From assembly GCA_025769875.1 (NCBI GenBank), contig JAGFNK010000044.1:62001-126000 (forward strand): DNA of 64,000 nt, read 5' to 3'. This document shows, in pieces, positions 54,101-64,000 of the stretch. Numbering within the stretch: position 1 is the first letter of the stretch; the number at the start of each line of letters is the position of its first letter. A program made the position numbers and the translations under genes. Under the pieces are notes generated by a model. It had not been told where the DNA came from. It saw only the letters and a program-made list of their open reading frames with translations, and ran no database searches. The stretch comes from Russula earlei (Eukaryota > Basidiomycota > Agaricomycetes > Russulales > Russulaceae).

Positions 54101-57100
54101 AATGCAATGCTGTCGTCTTCATATGAGTTTGGGAGGTCGGATCTGCGCCACGCTCGAGAAGTGCCAGAGCAACATCCACGTGTCCGTTTTGTGAAGCAAA
54201 ATGCAACGCCGTCCAGTCATCTTTCTCCTGTGCATTTGGATCTGTGCCACCTTCGAGAAGTGTGCGAGTAAGGACTACGTGCCCGTTCTGTGATGCTAAA
54301 TGCAATGCCGTCGCATTATTTTTCTGCTGAGCATTTGGATCTGCGCGATGCTCGAGAAGCGTTCGAGCAACATCCACGTGTCCGCTTTGCGACGCCAGAT
54401 GCAATGGTGTCCAATTATCTTTCTCCTGAGCATTTGGATCTGCTCCATGCTCAAGAATTGCACGAACAACAACCACATGTCCGTTTTGTGATGCCAAATG
54501 CAGTGCTGTCCAGTTATCTTTCTCCTGGGCATTCCTATCTGCACCACGCTGGAGAAGCAGGCGGGCAACGTCCACATGTCCGTTTTTAGATGCGAAATGC
54601 AATGCTGTCGACATCAAGTGTGTCTGGGAGTTAGGATCTACGCCACGCTCGAGAAGTGTTCGAGCAACGTCCACGTGTCCATTTTGTGATGCCAGATGTA
54701 ATGGCGTCGCATTATTGTTCTGCTTGGCGTTTGGATCCGCGCCAAGCTCGAGAAGCGTCTGGGCAACATCTACGTGTCCGTTTTGTGATGCTAGATGCAA
54801 TGCAGTCCAGTTATCTTTCTCCTGAGCATTTGGATCTGCGCCATGCTCGACAATTGCCCGGGCAACACCTACAAATCCATTTTGTGATGCGAAATGCAAT
54901 GCCGTCCAGTAATCTTTCTCCTGGGCGTTCCAATCTGCACCACACTGGAGAAGCAGGCAAGCAACGTCCACATGTCCGTTTTTCGATGCGAGATGCAATG
55001 CAGTCAACCCCGAGTGTGTCTGGGAGTTCAGATCTGCACCGCGCTCGAGAAGCGTCCGTGATACATCTCTGTGTCCATTTTGTGATGCCAAATGCAATGG
55101 CGTCGCATTATTTCTCTGATGGGCATTTGGATCTGCGCCACTCTCGAGAAGAGCACAAACAACATCCACGTGTCCGCTTTGTGATGCCAAATGTAATGCT
55201 GTCCAGTTATCCTTTTCCTGAGTATTTGGATCTGCACCACATTCGAGAAGTGCCCGTGCAACATCCACGTCTCCATTTTGTGATGCGAAATGCAATGCCG
55301 TCCAGTCATCTTTCTCCTGGGTGTTTGGATCTGCACCACGCTTGAGAAGTGCCCGAGCAACATCCACGTGTCCGTTTTGTGATGCCACATGCAATGCCGT
55401 CCAGTTATCTTCTTCCTGGGCATTCGGATCTGCGCCATGCTCGAGATAGACCAAGGCAACGTCCAAACGCCCCTTCTGAGATGCCACGATCAGTGGTGTC
55501 CTTCGGACCGAATCCCGTGCGTTAACATCCGCTGAGCGATCGATGATCAGGAACTTGACAATGTAAGGTAACCCACAGCATGCTGCATAATGTAACGGCG
55601 TTGCCCTGGCCTGTAAGGGGCGTTCAGAGAGCATACGCTCCCCATATACTGGGTCGTTTATCCACACCCAGACCGAGATGTGGTGTTTGCTCGGTTCAAA
55701 CAGACGTCTCATCTCATTTTCGATCTTTGCAGACACCTCCTCGAAGCGAGCATGGCCATCCCAGTACTCAGCGGCATAATCTGCGAGGGGGAACTGCTGA
55801 AGGCTGTCTTTGGTGATGCTTTTATCAAGATGTAGTAGAAGGCCAAGACAAGCCTGCGCAATGATGGTGTGAGAGGGGGTCATAGAAACATGGAAACGGG
55901 AGATTGGGTCCTTTGCTTTGGCAAGCCGCGACGATGTGAGGTATTCTTTGACCGAATAATGTGAGAATTGAATGACACGTGATCCATCCACGTCGACGAT
56001 GGAAAGCAAACTCGAGCACGTGGATAGTACGGCGTGCGTTGGGTCCTGTGGCCGCCAGTCGGCCACAAACGCAGGGGTTGATCCCGTGTCGAAATCGAAG
56101 GCGACAAACTCTGCAAGCTCCTCGACACGGAGCGGACGGGAGGCTGCCGCAACGCACTGCAAAAGACGGTGCGCAAGTGGCCAATTCCGCTCGCTGATTT
56201 CCTTCAATGTGCGAGCGTATGTCTCGTCCAGTGACTCTGGTAACCCATCCAGAGCTTGCCGTATACATCCTGGCATGCAGGAACGAAGATAGACAAGCTG
56301 ACAGATCACCCATCGAAACCTAAATTACCGATATTAGCGAGGCGAATAACGAAGAGTAATGGTGATGCCTTACATCCCATCGGCCTTTCTCGTGATCACA
56401 TTGATCACCAATTCCCTATCCATCGTTTTCCATCTTTGGAATGGACGTTCCGTGGTGACGAGAGACCTGATATATTCGGCAATGTCACGAATTTGCCCTG
56501 CCTCTGAATGTAGAGAAACTGAATGAGAAGATAAGTGTTCGAGAGCAAATTTGATGTCGGCAGCAAGTCGGCTAGTAACGCAAATCCGCATATGCGCAAC
56601 CTGTGACTTGACGAGATCCTCCACCAGTTTCAACAATTTAACACGGGAAGATGGTAAACCAGTCGTCTCTGGGCACTCGTCCAGGGCATCAATGATGATG
56701 TACAAAGTGGCCTGTGTTGGAATTTTGACCATGTCACTGAGGCATTGTAAGAGCTCAGCTTCGCTAGCATATTCCGCACCGAAACCATGCGCCTTATAGA
56801 AATCAGAAAGGATGGCGTAATTGGCATCAGACTGATGACAAAGCTGGACCACCAGAGATGACACCAAACCGCGAAGGTCCTTCTTTTGGTCCTCCCGGAA
56901 ATCGCAATAGAAGAACGCTAGTAAAGCCTGTCCACGCTCGCGCATCTTGAGGATATCGGCGATGATGGCAGAGCTGGTCAATAGTTCATGATCAGACTCC
57001 GCAAAGGAAATGGGAGATGTAAGTACCAGAGAATAGTCTTTCCGGCACCAGCTAGAGAAGGAAGACATGAATGGAAGGGGTAAATATAAATTTCAAGACA

Positions 57101-58307
57101 CTAACGTTTTCCATGAATCCAGAGTAGTGAGCTTGGACCCGATGATTTCCAATCTGCGTAAGTGACACCGTGAATCCACCAGGCTGACGTTTTGTCATGC
57201 ATCGATTCACAAGCGATTTTGTGATTTTTAAAAGGATCCGGAGGAGAGAGCCATTTGTGAACGTCTTTCCGAAGCTTGTCGCCTGCACCGGCGGCAGAGG
57301 GGTTTCAGAAATTCCCATCGGCTTTGCGAATATGTTAGATAGGAAATAAACCCACGTTCTGTCTTGGTCACTTCCCTCACGGTTTCACCGGCGGTTGATG
57401 ATCCCTTTTTAGCCAAGTCTGAGTGTATAGGTACTCAGCGGCGAACAGTGCACAACCTGAGTAGCACTTCTCACCGTCCATCTTCACCGTCTTATCTTGC
57501 GAGAGACCATGAACAATCGGGAGAGTGTGGGCCGCGGTCGATTGACCTTCATCCTGCGTAACCCTCTCCAGTTTCTGTAGCGCTCCCTCGACCTTACTCT
57601 CTCCAAGAAGTTTATTCCGAAATTTATCTGCATTGTGTTTAGTCACCACCCGCCACAATAAGCGAGGACCGACTCACTAAAACGTCCTTCCTTGACTTCT
57701 TTCGAGGCTACAGCGAGGTCAGAGAGAAAGTCCACCATTATCTCCACAAGGATGATTCCCAATGCTGCTGCGTCGTTAGAAGGGAGTCGTGTATATATCT
57801 CGAGTCTAGCGAGGAAATTCTCGAGCAGGCCGAGGAGTGCATCGTAACTTGCAGTAACATCTTTGACCGCCTGAAACGCCTTGATATCAGAGACAGCTAT
57901 AGGACCGAAACTGGGGCCTACCCTGAGTAAGATGCCAATCCCAGCGAAAACTGCCTTCGCGGCCGGGACAGACTGCAGAACGGGCATCAGGCACAAGAAT
58001 TCCAGTGGTTACTTTGACGTACCATACCAATGCCCTCACCAATAACGGTCCTGGTGGAAAGTGTGTACAAGACCTGGACGGAAGACTTGACTGATTTCAT
58101 GATCCTTCCATCGTCCCCTCGATATTGACTAAGAGAACGTGTTTGCTTTTGAAGGATGGCGACAATAGTATTCACAGAGTTGCACTTTTCGATTACCTTG
58201 TAAAGAGGATGATCTGATAGTCTCGTCTTTGTCTTCTCTTCGTAGTCCCGCAATGCAGCATTGAAGATTGACTGGAATGGCGAGGAGGATTGTGATGGGT
58301 GACTCAT
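51153..58307 (-). CDS. STAND/NLR-like receptor: Goodbye-NACHT-ankyrin
   Basis: Eight exons: 58307-58023, 57972-57678, 57627-57475, 57418-57356, 57282-57106, 57051-57027, 56973-56374, 56319-51153, all GT-AG introns of 50-73 nt, giving 2254 residues. Residues about 10-190 match the fungal Goodbye N-terminal domain (SIFNAALRDYEEKTKTRL, RGDDGRIMKSVKSSV, ASYDALLGLLENF). WLSPPDPFKNHKIAC precedes the NACHT ATPase: Walker A GKPGAGKT (323-330), Walker B YIIIDALDEC (424-433), and CVTSR further on. A winged-helix-like part ends with FSHYSVKEYLTSS. Residues 773-2254 are about 44 ankyrin repeats of 33 residues. Fungal proteins of this architecture are implicated in non-self recognition and programmed cell death; that is family knowledge, and the role here is inferred. 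It is apparently intact. Confidence 0.92.
51156..55601 (-). repeat. Tandem 99-bp ankyrin-coding repeats (about 44 units)
   Basis: A 4.4-kb block inside the receptor's last exon made of 99-bp units, consensus TALHLASQNGHVDVARALLE then RGADPNAQEKDNW. Units differ at a few positions only. Units ending in QTHxxx (numbers 6, 10, 15, 18, 29, 34; QSH in 23) are each followed by a unit with SKNGH, SRNGH or SRHGH, so two-unit cassettes have been copied. The first two and last two units are the most diverged, as expected for the edges of an expanding array. Confidence 0.95.
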
Positions 58308-59140
58308 CACTGGAAAGGACGGGGGGTAAAAATTGAGGAGTTGGCCAGTTGCGAGAAGATGAGCGGGAGACGGAGGTAGAGGATTGAGGGAGGGGGTAGG
58401 CGTACTGTCTAGGTGCGCATATACTAGTATCCCACGGGGGTTACGCTGGGTGCCATTTTCGATTGGTTTGGCGCCAAGAAGTCCCGAGAGGCACACACTA
58501 AGGTAGTAGAAGACGTCCATAGCCCACCAACGTCACGTGATCAGCGTGACAATGTCCTGAAACAGTCGAAAATTCTATAAAATCAAAGTATGAGACTTCT
58601 GCAACCACTTTCTACAAAATGTATTCTCAAGGAATTGGTCTAAATCCACTATTAATGATATTGAGATTGTCAATTTTATGTGAGATCACACTGTTGAACT
58701 GATTTCCTAAAAATCATAGTGCTGCATGTCAATATTGCACATTGCATCACTTGAAGGTTGTGCGTCTTCTCCTTGAGCACTGGTCGCATGGGTGGAAAAC
58801 GGAAATCAACCCTCTCAAGGATTACAAACCTTAAGAAGGGCATCCAGAGTTCCAAGCGGAGGAAAGTTGATCATTGTGACAGTGGCAAGGAAAATGTGTC
58901 CTGAGCCTGGTACATGATTTCTCCAAGATCCAAATTATGTTAGTAATAAGGTCATCCCTTTGGAGCAGTTACCTCATCAGTCTGGATTCTGTTGAGATTA
59001 CCACTGCTTTGGGCAGTCTGATGTAATCACAGCCCAGTTGCATTAACACGTTGGCTCCCATGGACCGGGCACTCTTGGCTCACGCGTGTCGCTCACATGT
59101 CAGATCAGCCCAGACTGGCTCAGCTCAGATGCTGCAGCCT
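58308..59140. other. Receptor upstream region and start of CpG-poor repeats
   Basis: CpG frequency drops from about 58560. 58790-58905 contains a short protein-like ORF (MGGKRKSTLSRITNLKK and SSKRRKVDHCDSGKENV, then stop), resembling the basic start of a transposon-encoded protein. I recognise nothing more. Confidence 0.4.
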
Positions 59141-59244
59141 GTGTATGTTACAATGATAAGTTAATTGATGACAATTGGTAGCTACTAATGACTGATCCCT
59201 TATGATACAAGTTGGTAGTTATGATTACTTTGCTTAGAGACACT

Positions 59245-59430
59245 TTTGTGTATTTAAGAGGCACTCAATTAGCTAGATCGCTTCAGTTTTGTCTTACACA
59301 AACTGAAGTGAGTACTTACTGTTTCCTATCTTATCTATCGCATCTAATCATGCGTTGTAGATATCTTTTGATAGGTATTACTGATTTACAGTTTTGTCTT
59401 ACACAAACTGAAATATCTTTTGATAGATCT
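59245..59430 (+). promoter_or_regulatory. TATA-hairpin-intron-hairpin module 3
   Basis: TATA-like gtatttaag (59250) is followed by cactcaatt and, about 30 nt on, a hairpin (cttcagttt...aaactgaag, 59281-59308). This runs directly into gtgagt (5' splice site 59308). A branch-like ttactgat and tttacag (3' site 59391) end an 84-nt interval, after which the hairpin sequence begins again (59389-59410). The string atatcttttgatag precedes and follows the second hairpin. Confidence 0.5.
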
Positions 59431-59604
59431 TAAGGATCTTATCACTCTAATCATAACCTGCACCCATCTGCTTCAATAGGTTATGGGCCCTGACCATGTC
59501 TAAATTCCAAAGGCAAAGATCAACACACAAGCTCATCATTTTTCCTCAATATACATCTCCCTTATTCAAGAGCCTCTGTTAATCAGACGACACCTACTCC
59601 CTCA

Positions 59605-60158
59605 GGCCCCTTTTACCAACCGAGAATTCTTGAATCTTGAACTTGAACTTGGATTTCGGGATTTTCCGGGAGTGACAGAAGTGACAGGAGTGATGTAAGT
59701 GATATGATGTATATAATAAATTAATATGCATTTGTTTTTGTTGTCATTTGCATATTCACATATTTGGGGTTACACATGATGTGTCAGCATCAAACTTGGA
59801 GTCGAGCAGTCCAACTCGAGCTCAACATCTGGGTGCTTGCAGCCCCATTTTCACCAGAGCTGCACATACAAAATTTGCACAAAGATGTGCACCCACACAT
59901 TGGTGACACATATTCTGCCTTAATGACATGCTTGCAATACCCCACTTGGAAGGAGTGGAAGGAAGGGTTAGAGAAAATATTTTACATATCACATGTAAAC
60001 CCAGCAAATCACACCGGAAAATAACTCATATTTGAAATGGACTCATATTAGTTTATTATGTCACTTACATCACACCTGTCATTCCTGTCACTCCCGGAAA
60101 ATCCTGAAATCCAGGTTCAAGTTCAAGATTCAAGAATTCTCGGTTGGTAAAAGGGGCC
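59605..60158. mobile_element. Harbinger-like MITE with long inverted repeats
   Basis: A 554-bp element bounded by near-perfect inverted repeats of about 100 bp starting ggccccttttaccaaccgag. The flanking TCA on both sides (59602-59604 and 60159-60161) fits a 3-bp target duplication. The GGCCC-type ends with a 3-bp duplication resemble PIF/Harbinger elements. The centre has a chance-looking ORF (59764-60024). It appears inserted in older repeat sequence. Confidence 0.8.
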
Positions 60159-60399
60159 TCAGTCCCTGGAGCCAAAGGATTGATGCGCATGCTATCACGC
60201 ATCAGGGGTACTGATTTATCTTCATTAATCTGGCAACAACCACTCCATTAGCCCAGATTGGCAATCCACATTTACCTAACATTTACTCACGGCACCCTTG
60301 CACCATGTTTACGTTCCCTCCCGAAATCTCAATCACTCGCTTGGTCATCTTGCTTACTGGCCATTACCCCACAATCATGAATAGTTATTGTGTGTCACA

Positions 60400-61165
60400 C
60401 ATCACAGATGATAGTCTCTCCAGCAATACCACTTGGGACGCTGGGGGAGATCTCCTTTAAACGCACGCACTCTTGAAATATATGTTCAGAAAGGTCACAT
60501 TGGCAGTAACAAAAAATGACATCAAATTGTTTACTTGCAAGCTCAAGTGGGAGGAACTCAAATGTGCATACGGTGGTGTTGGATCAAATGTCAGCATTCA
60601 TATTCATTTGTAGCCCTCACAGGCACATTCCTAGATGACATACATCCGGCGTTCCCGCAATTGCAACAATTAAACAATGCAAGAATCACTCTCCTAAACG
60701 ACGACATACTCATATCGAATCTCCTCATCACTTTCATATTCACTAAAGCATTATCCGACGCCTACTCGGCTGTCGTGTCAAACAATTCTAGCCTCTGGCG
60801 CTCCGATGGACCTTTCCCCGGTCGTTGGGCTGGCCTCTCCACCCTCACTTAATACAGACATTCTGGTAAAGATAGACAACGCTACATCCAAAACACAATG
60901 CTATTATTGCAACAAACTTGGGCACACACTCCAGACTATCAGAAGAGAAGGGAGAAGGCGACAAAAGACAAAGTGACAGGCACTGACAGGAACGTCAGCA
61001 CATACATAGTGGGCACTACTGCACTATCACCGAGGTGTCGGACATCAGATGAAGATGAGATTCGGGTTTCCCTTTACGCAGTGGCTAGATCTTGATCGAC
61101 TCTGGAGCTACTCATTACATTAGTCCATTCTGGACTCCCGACTTCATTTATTGTGCTCCAGCCTC
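60400..61165 (+). pseudogene. Copia-type gag-protease relic
   Basis: Plus-strand fragments in order. 60620-60790 is gag-like (FPQLQQLNNARITLLNDD and ALSDAYSAVVSNN). 60899-60936 is a zinc-knuckle remnant CYYCNKLGHTLQTI, whose last cysteine is changed. 61092-61160 is the protease active-site region ILIDSGATHYISPFW, with an in-frame TAG just before it. Several stops break it. The relic ends near 61330, where the LTR-like repeat begins. Confidence 0.7.
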
Positions 61166-61329
61166 CAGATGCGTTACTCTGGGAGGTCTTGCAGTCATCA
61201 GACAGATCTAGACTGGATTGGTATCCATCCTGCCAGCTGGAAGGAGTTGGAGATATTCTATTAACCCTCATAGACATCATACATGTACTGAAGGCTGATG
61301 CACGCGACTACTCAGTGCGCGCGCTATTC

Positions 61330-61796
61330 TAGTCTCTTTGGTACCATCCAATAGGACTACAGAGGCATAAACTTGCTTGTGTCAAGTTCCAGGCTTACTG
61401 AGCGCATTACTGATCATTGTGGAGCGATGACATCATTATGATGTCACTGTGGAGCGCTTAGTGAGCCTATGAGGTCACTGTGGAGTCGCTCAGTCAGCCA
61501 TGATGTTATTGGAGCCTTGATGATGTCAGATGAGTTATGCAACAGTTTCTAAGAGTTTGTGCTGCTGTTTCAGGTTCCTGGTGGCTGGGTGACCATGTGG
61601 CTGCCACGCGATGATTACCCGATTAGGAAACGGGTGCCTGGTCATGTTATAGTGCCTTTGCAATAGTGATATCTTGCACTGCAGGAGGGATAGCCCAGAA
61701 AACAGAAGGGAGTTGGTAATGCAAAGTGAGAGAGGTCTCTCTTGAGTGAAATAGGACCATCTATGGCCAGGACCTGGCCTTGGTTCGTAACAATTA
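61330..61796 (-). repeat. LTR-like repeat, copy 2 of the 6.5-kb family
   Basis: Aligns by eye with 6545-7015 in the same orientation. The minus-strand start is TGTTACGAACCAAGGCC, typical of an LTR end. It lacks the TATA and R-like part present in copy 1, so it is truncated. It keeps more CpG than copy 1. Confidence 0.65.
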
Positions 61797-61799
61797 GTG

Positions 61800-64000
61800 C
61801 TTTCAGGTCAGGTCACATTGACTGCAAAAAACTGCTTGACTGAACCTGACCTGACTGATCGTGACTGAACTTTCAGTCAAGGTCAAACTGGTTTGTAGAA
61901 TTGCCAGTCACAGTCACATCAACTTTCAAGCAAGATAAAAACTGGTTATGACTGGTCATGACTGGTCATGACTGGTGTGCCTGGTGCCTGGTGTGCCTGG
62001 GATTTCTGTCAAGATTTGATGGGTTTGAAAATTATGGTCACAGCTTTAGGCAAGCTCTAAACTACCAGTGTGGTGTGTCCAGGGATGCATGAGTGGGGCT
62101 GTTGGACCAGTAAGTGGACATTGACTGAGGAACCAGAGGTGGGAGCAAGAAGGGGAGAGAGGAGCTGGTATCACATGCATGGTTGTTCAAAGTTCTTATT
62201 TGAGCAGAGGCAGATGTCAAAGGAAAGGGGATCTTATTCTTCTCTCTCTTTACTACAGAGTAATTAAGGGTTTTATATACATGGGGGGAAATATAAAGAG
62301 TAGAAGATAATGAAAGGAAATGGAATGGTGAAAGGGAATCAGAGGATTGGGACCAGGCGAGGTAGTCGAGGATGGTGAAAGGCTTGAGATGCAAACATGT
62401 CATGTGAGCCGGGGCATGACGTGCATGCGTGGTCGGTGGGGAGGGTTGGGCAATGCAGTCGAGGTCTTGACATTGGGTGTGAGGTGGTAGCATGGGTGTG
62501 TGGTTGGTGGCAAAGGGATGGAGCATCATCCATCGTGGTTCCACATGTCTTTCCATGACCAGCTGTGATTCACCTGACACCAGATGACTGGTCATAACCT
62601 GTCATAATGTGAACCTCTTCCTATACCTAGAGGTTCTGTGTGTGTTTGAGGCAGAGGTGGAGACAAGGTGAGATGAGGTGAGGGAGGAGGCATGGCGGTG
62701 ATGGGCTGTGGTGCACAGGCATGGTATGAACAAGAACATGCAAAAACGCAGCCTGCAAAGCGGAATGAATCAGAAAGCCGTGAAAATGAAAGAAAGAGGG
62801 AAAAAAAAAATGCACATGGCTCAATGCATGAGAATCACACACACAGAAAAAGATGCGTTGCGTGCCATCAGGGTTTTGAGTTAGGGATTGGCTGTGTAGC
62901 ATGCCAGAATGGGCATGCATAGTCCGTGGGACTTGATCCAAGGGTGGGTACAGACTAGGAACAAGCTGAGAGCAAGGTCGTGCCCCAGACTGACGCTTGA
63001 TGCTCCAGAGGAGCATGTGCAAGAGAGAGAGAGTGTGTGTGTTTGTGTGTGTTCTCAAGAGAATTGTTCATGAAGGCAGATGAGGAGAGGGCAAATGTGG
63101 ATGCAATAGATTGCAAGAAACTGCAAAACTCAACTCTTATTTGAGACTGTAGCTAGTAGCCTTAAATACTGTAGCAAAAAGTAAGAGAGAGTCAGGTAAT
63201 CAAAGACATGAATGAGACAACTACGTGGAAATCCTATTCCTTTGACTGCAAGTCTGTGAGCGCAAGGCAGTGCGGCGAGGACAAACAGGTGAGGCGCTGT
63301 GGGCAACAAGCCCTCAGATCAAGCAACGATGACGACGGTGAATGTGTCAATGGGGTCCATGCATAGTTGTGTGATGGGTGCGAGGATGATGATTCATGAA
63401 TGATGACAGAGAGGTGAGAGTGGGATGAAAGGGAATCAATGACAGGTGAGAGCGATATGACAAAAAGGTGGGGAGCATGAGGCAGACAAAGTGACTAGTG
63501 GTGCAAGGGATGAATGTGGATAGGGGAGTGCAAGGCACAGGCGATGTCGGAGTTGATCAGGTTGAGCTTCTGTTGCTGTTCCCAGGTGCAGAGTGGGGAA
63601 TGCAGTGGTGACATTGAGGAATTGGTGCAAGAGGAAGGAGAATATGAAAGAAAAAGAGTGGCAGCAGTTGGATGAAGGAGTGGAGGGAGAGATGATGCGT
63701 GGGAGGTGGAGGCAAGTGCAAGTCATGAGAGTTTCCTGGTCGGTGGGCTCAGACACCTTACAGCCAGATAAGAGAAAGTCACAAAAAGCATACAGCTTAA
63801 CATGCGATTTTTGTGCATGTGGGAAGTTCAGTTGTGTATCATCATGTGTCGGAATTGGCCCAGCATGTGTGGAGGGAGGGAGTGCATGAAAGTAGTGCAC
63901 CATGTGATTCCCAAGCCAGTGGGAATCTACCTTACAGTGGATACAACAAGGGTTTTTTCTTTTTTTCCGAATTTGTATTCTGCGGCGCATACATCAAAGT
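61800..64000. other. Repeat-rich stretch without genes
   Basis: 61800-62060 has repeated tgactggtcatgactgg and gtgcctgg strings. 62340-63600 is G-rich minisatellite-like DNA similar in style to 3950-4450. Minus-strand ORFs here are His/Ser/Pro-rich low complexity. 63180-64000 shows nothing recognisable. Confidence 0.4.

Noticed and set aside
51166..55459. Many ORFs antisense to or shifted against the ankyrin array (for example 52607-53479)
   Set aside because: They are mirror translations of the 99-bp repeat; Cys/Arg/His-biased and with no start or promoter of their own.
62627..63058. His/Leu/Ser-rich minus-strand ORF, and similar at 62062-62595 and 63436-63990
   Set aside because: Derived from G-rich minisatellite-like DNA in a CpG-poor region; no recognisable protein.
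1..64000. CRISPR array, bacterial operon or prophage
   Set aside because: No spacer-repeat pattern; spliced eukaryotic genes throughout. The regular 99-bp repeats are ankyrin codons.

Overview
The window looks like nuclear DNA of an Agaricomycete (mushroom-forming basidiomycete). Protein-coding genes carry many short GT-AG introns, mostly 47-75 nt. The gene content is typical of that group: a tandem family of F-box proteins, a Goodbye-NACHT-ankyrin STAND receptor, a fungal DUF262 protein and a recently inserted Ty3/gypsy element. I rebuilt exon structures by hand; every multi-exon model below keeps the reading frame across all junctions, but none has been checked against transcripts or databases.

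Layout. 1-8.6 kb is CpG-poor, repeat-rich DNA: an inverted pair of LTR-like arms, LTR relics, a small palindromic element and a decayed Myb/SANT-like (Harbinger-type) gene. At about 8.66 kb the base composition changes abruptly to CpG-rich, gene-bearing sequence, which lasts to about 58.5 kb. This island holds a small secreted Lys/Pro-rich protein (9.1 kb), a beta-rich protein resembling ETX/MTX2-type families (12.2 kb), seven F-box genes plus one F-box pseudogene (13.8-41.0 kb), a protein with a triplicated 57-residue unit (20.3 kb), a small acidic-tailed protein (22.3-23.0 kb), a complete gypsy element (24.1-30.9 kb), a ten-exon DUF262 gene divergent from the spindle-checkpoint gene MAD1 (41.2-46.1 kb), a 2-Cys peroxiredoxin (46.3-47.3 kb), a frameshifted F-box gene of another subfamily (48.4-49.7 kb) and a 2254-residue NLR-like receptor (51.2-58.3 kb). 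From 58.6 kb to the end the sequence is again CpG-poor repeat DNA: a TATA/hairpin/intron module, a 554-bp element with 100-bp inverted repeats, a copia gag-protease relic, a second copy of the 6.5-kb LTR-like repeat and minisatellite-like DNA.

How it fits together. MAD1, peroxiredoxin and probably DUF262 are single-copy genes embedded between fast-evolving families. The F-box array shows birth-and-death: paralogues share a phase-2 intron in a short variable N-terminal exon, one copy has lost its C-terminal tail by frameshift, and one is a fragment. The ankyrin domain of the receptor is made of about 44 nearly identical repeats with linked two-repeat cassettes, as expected of a rapidly re-shuffled recognition surface. 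The gypsy element has two LTRs that look identical and a CCCAT target duplication, so it arrived recently. It carries a Tf1-like self-priming signature, an in-frame ATG-less extension of gag and a third ORF overlapping the end of pol.
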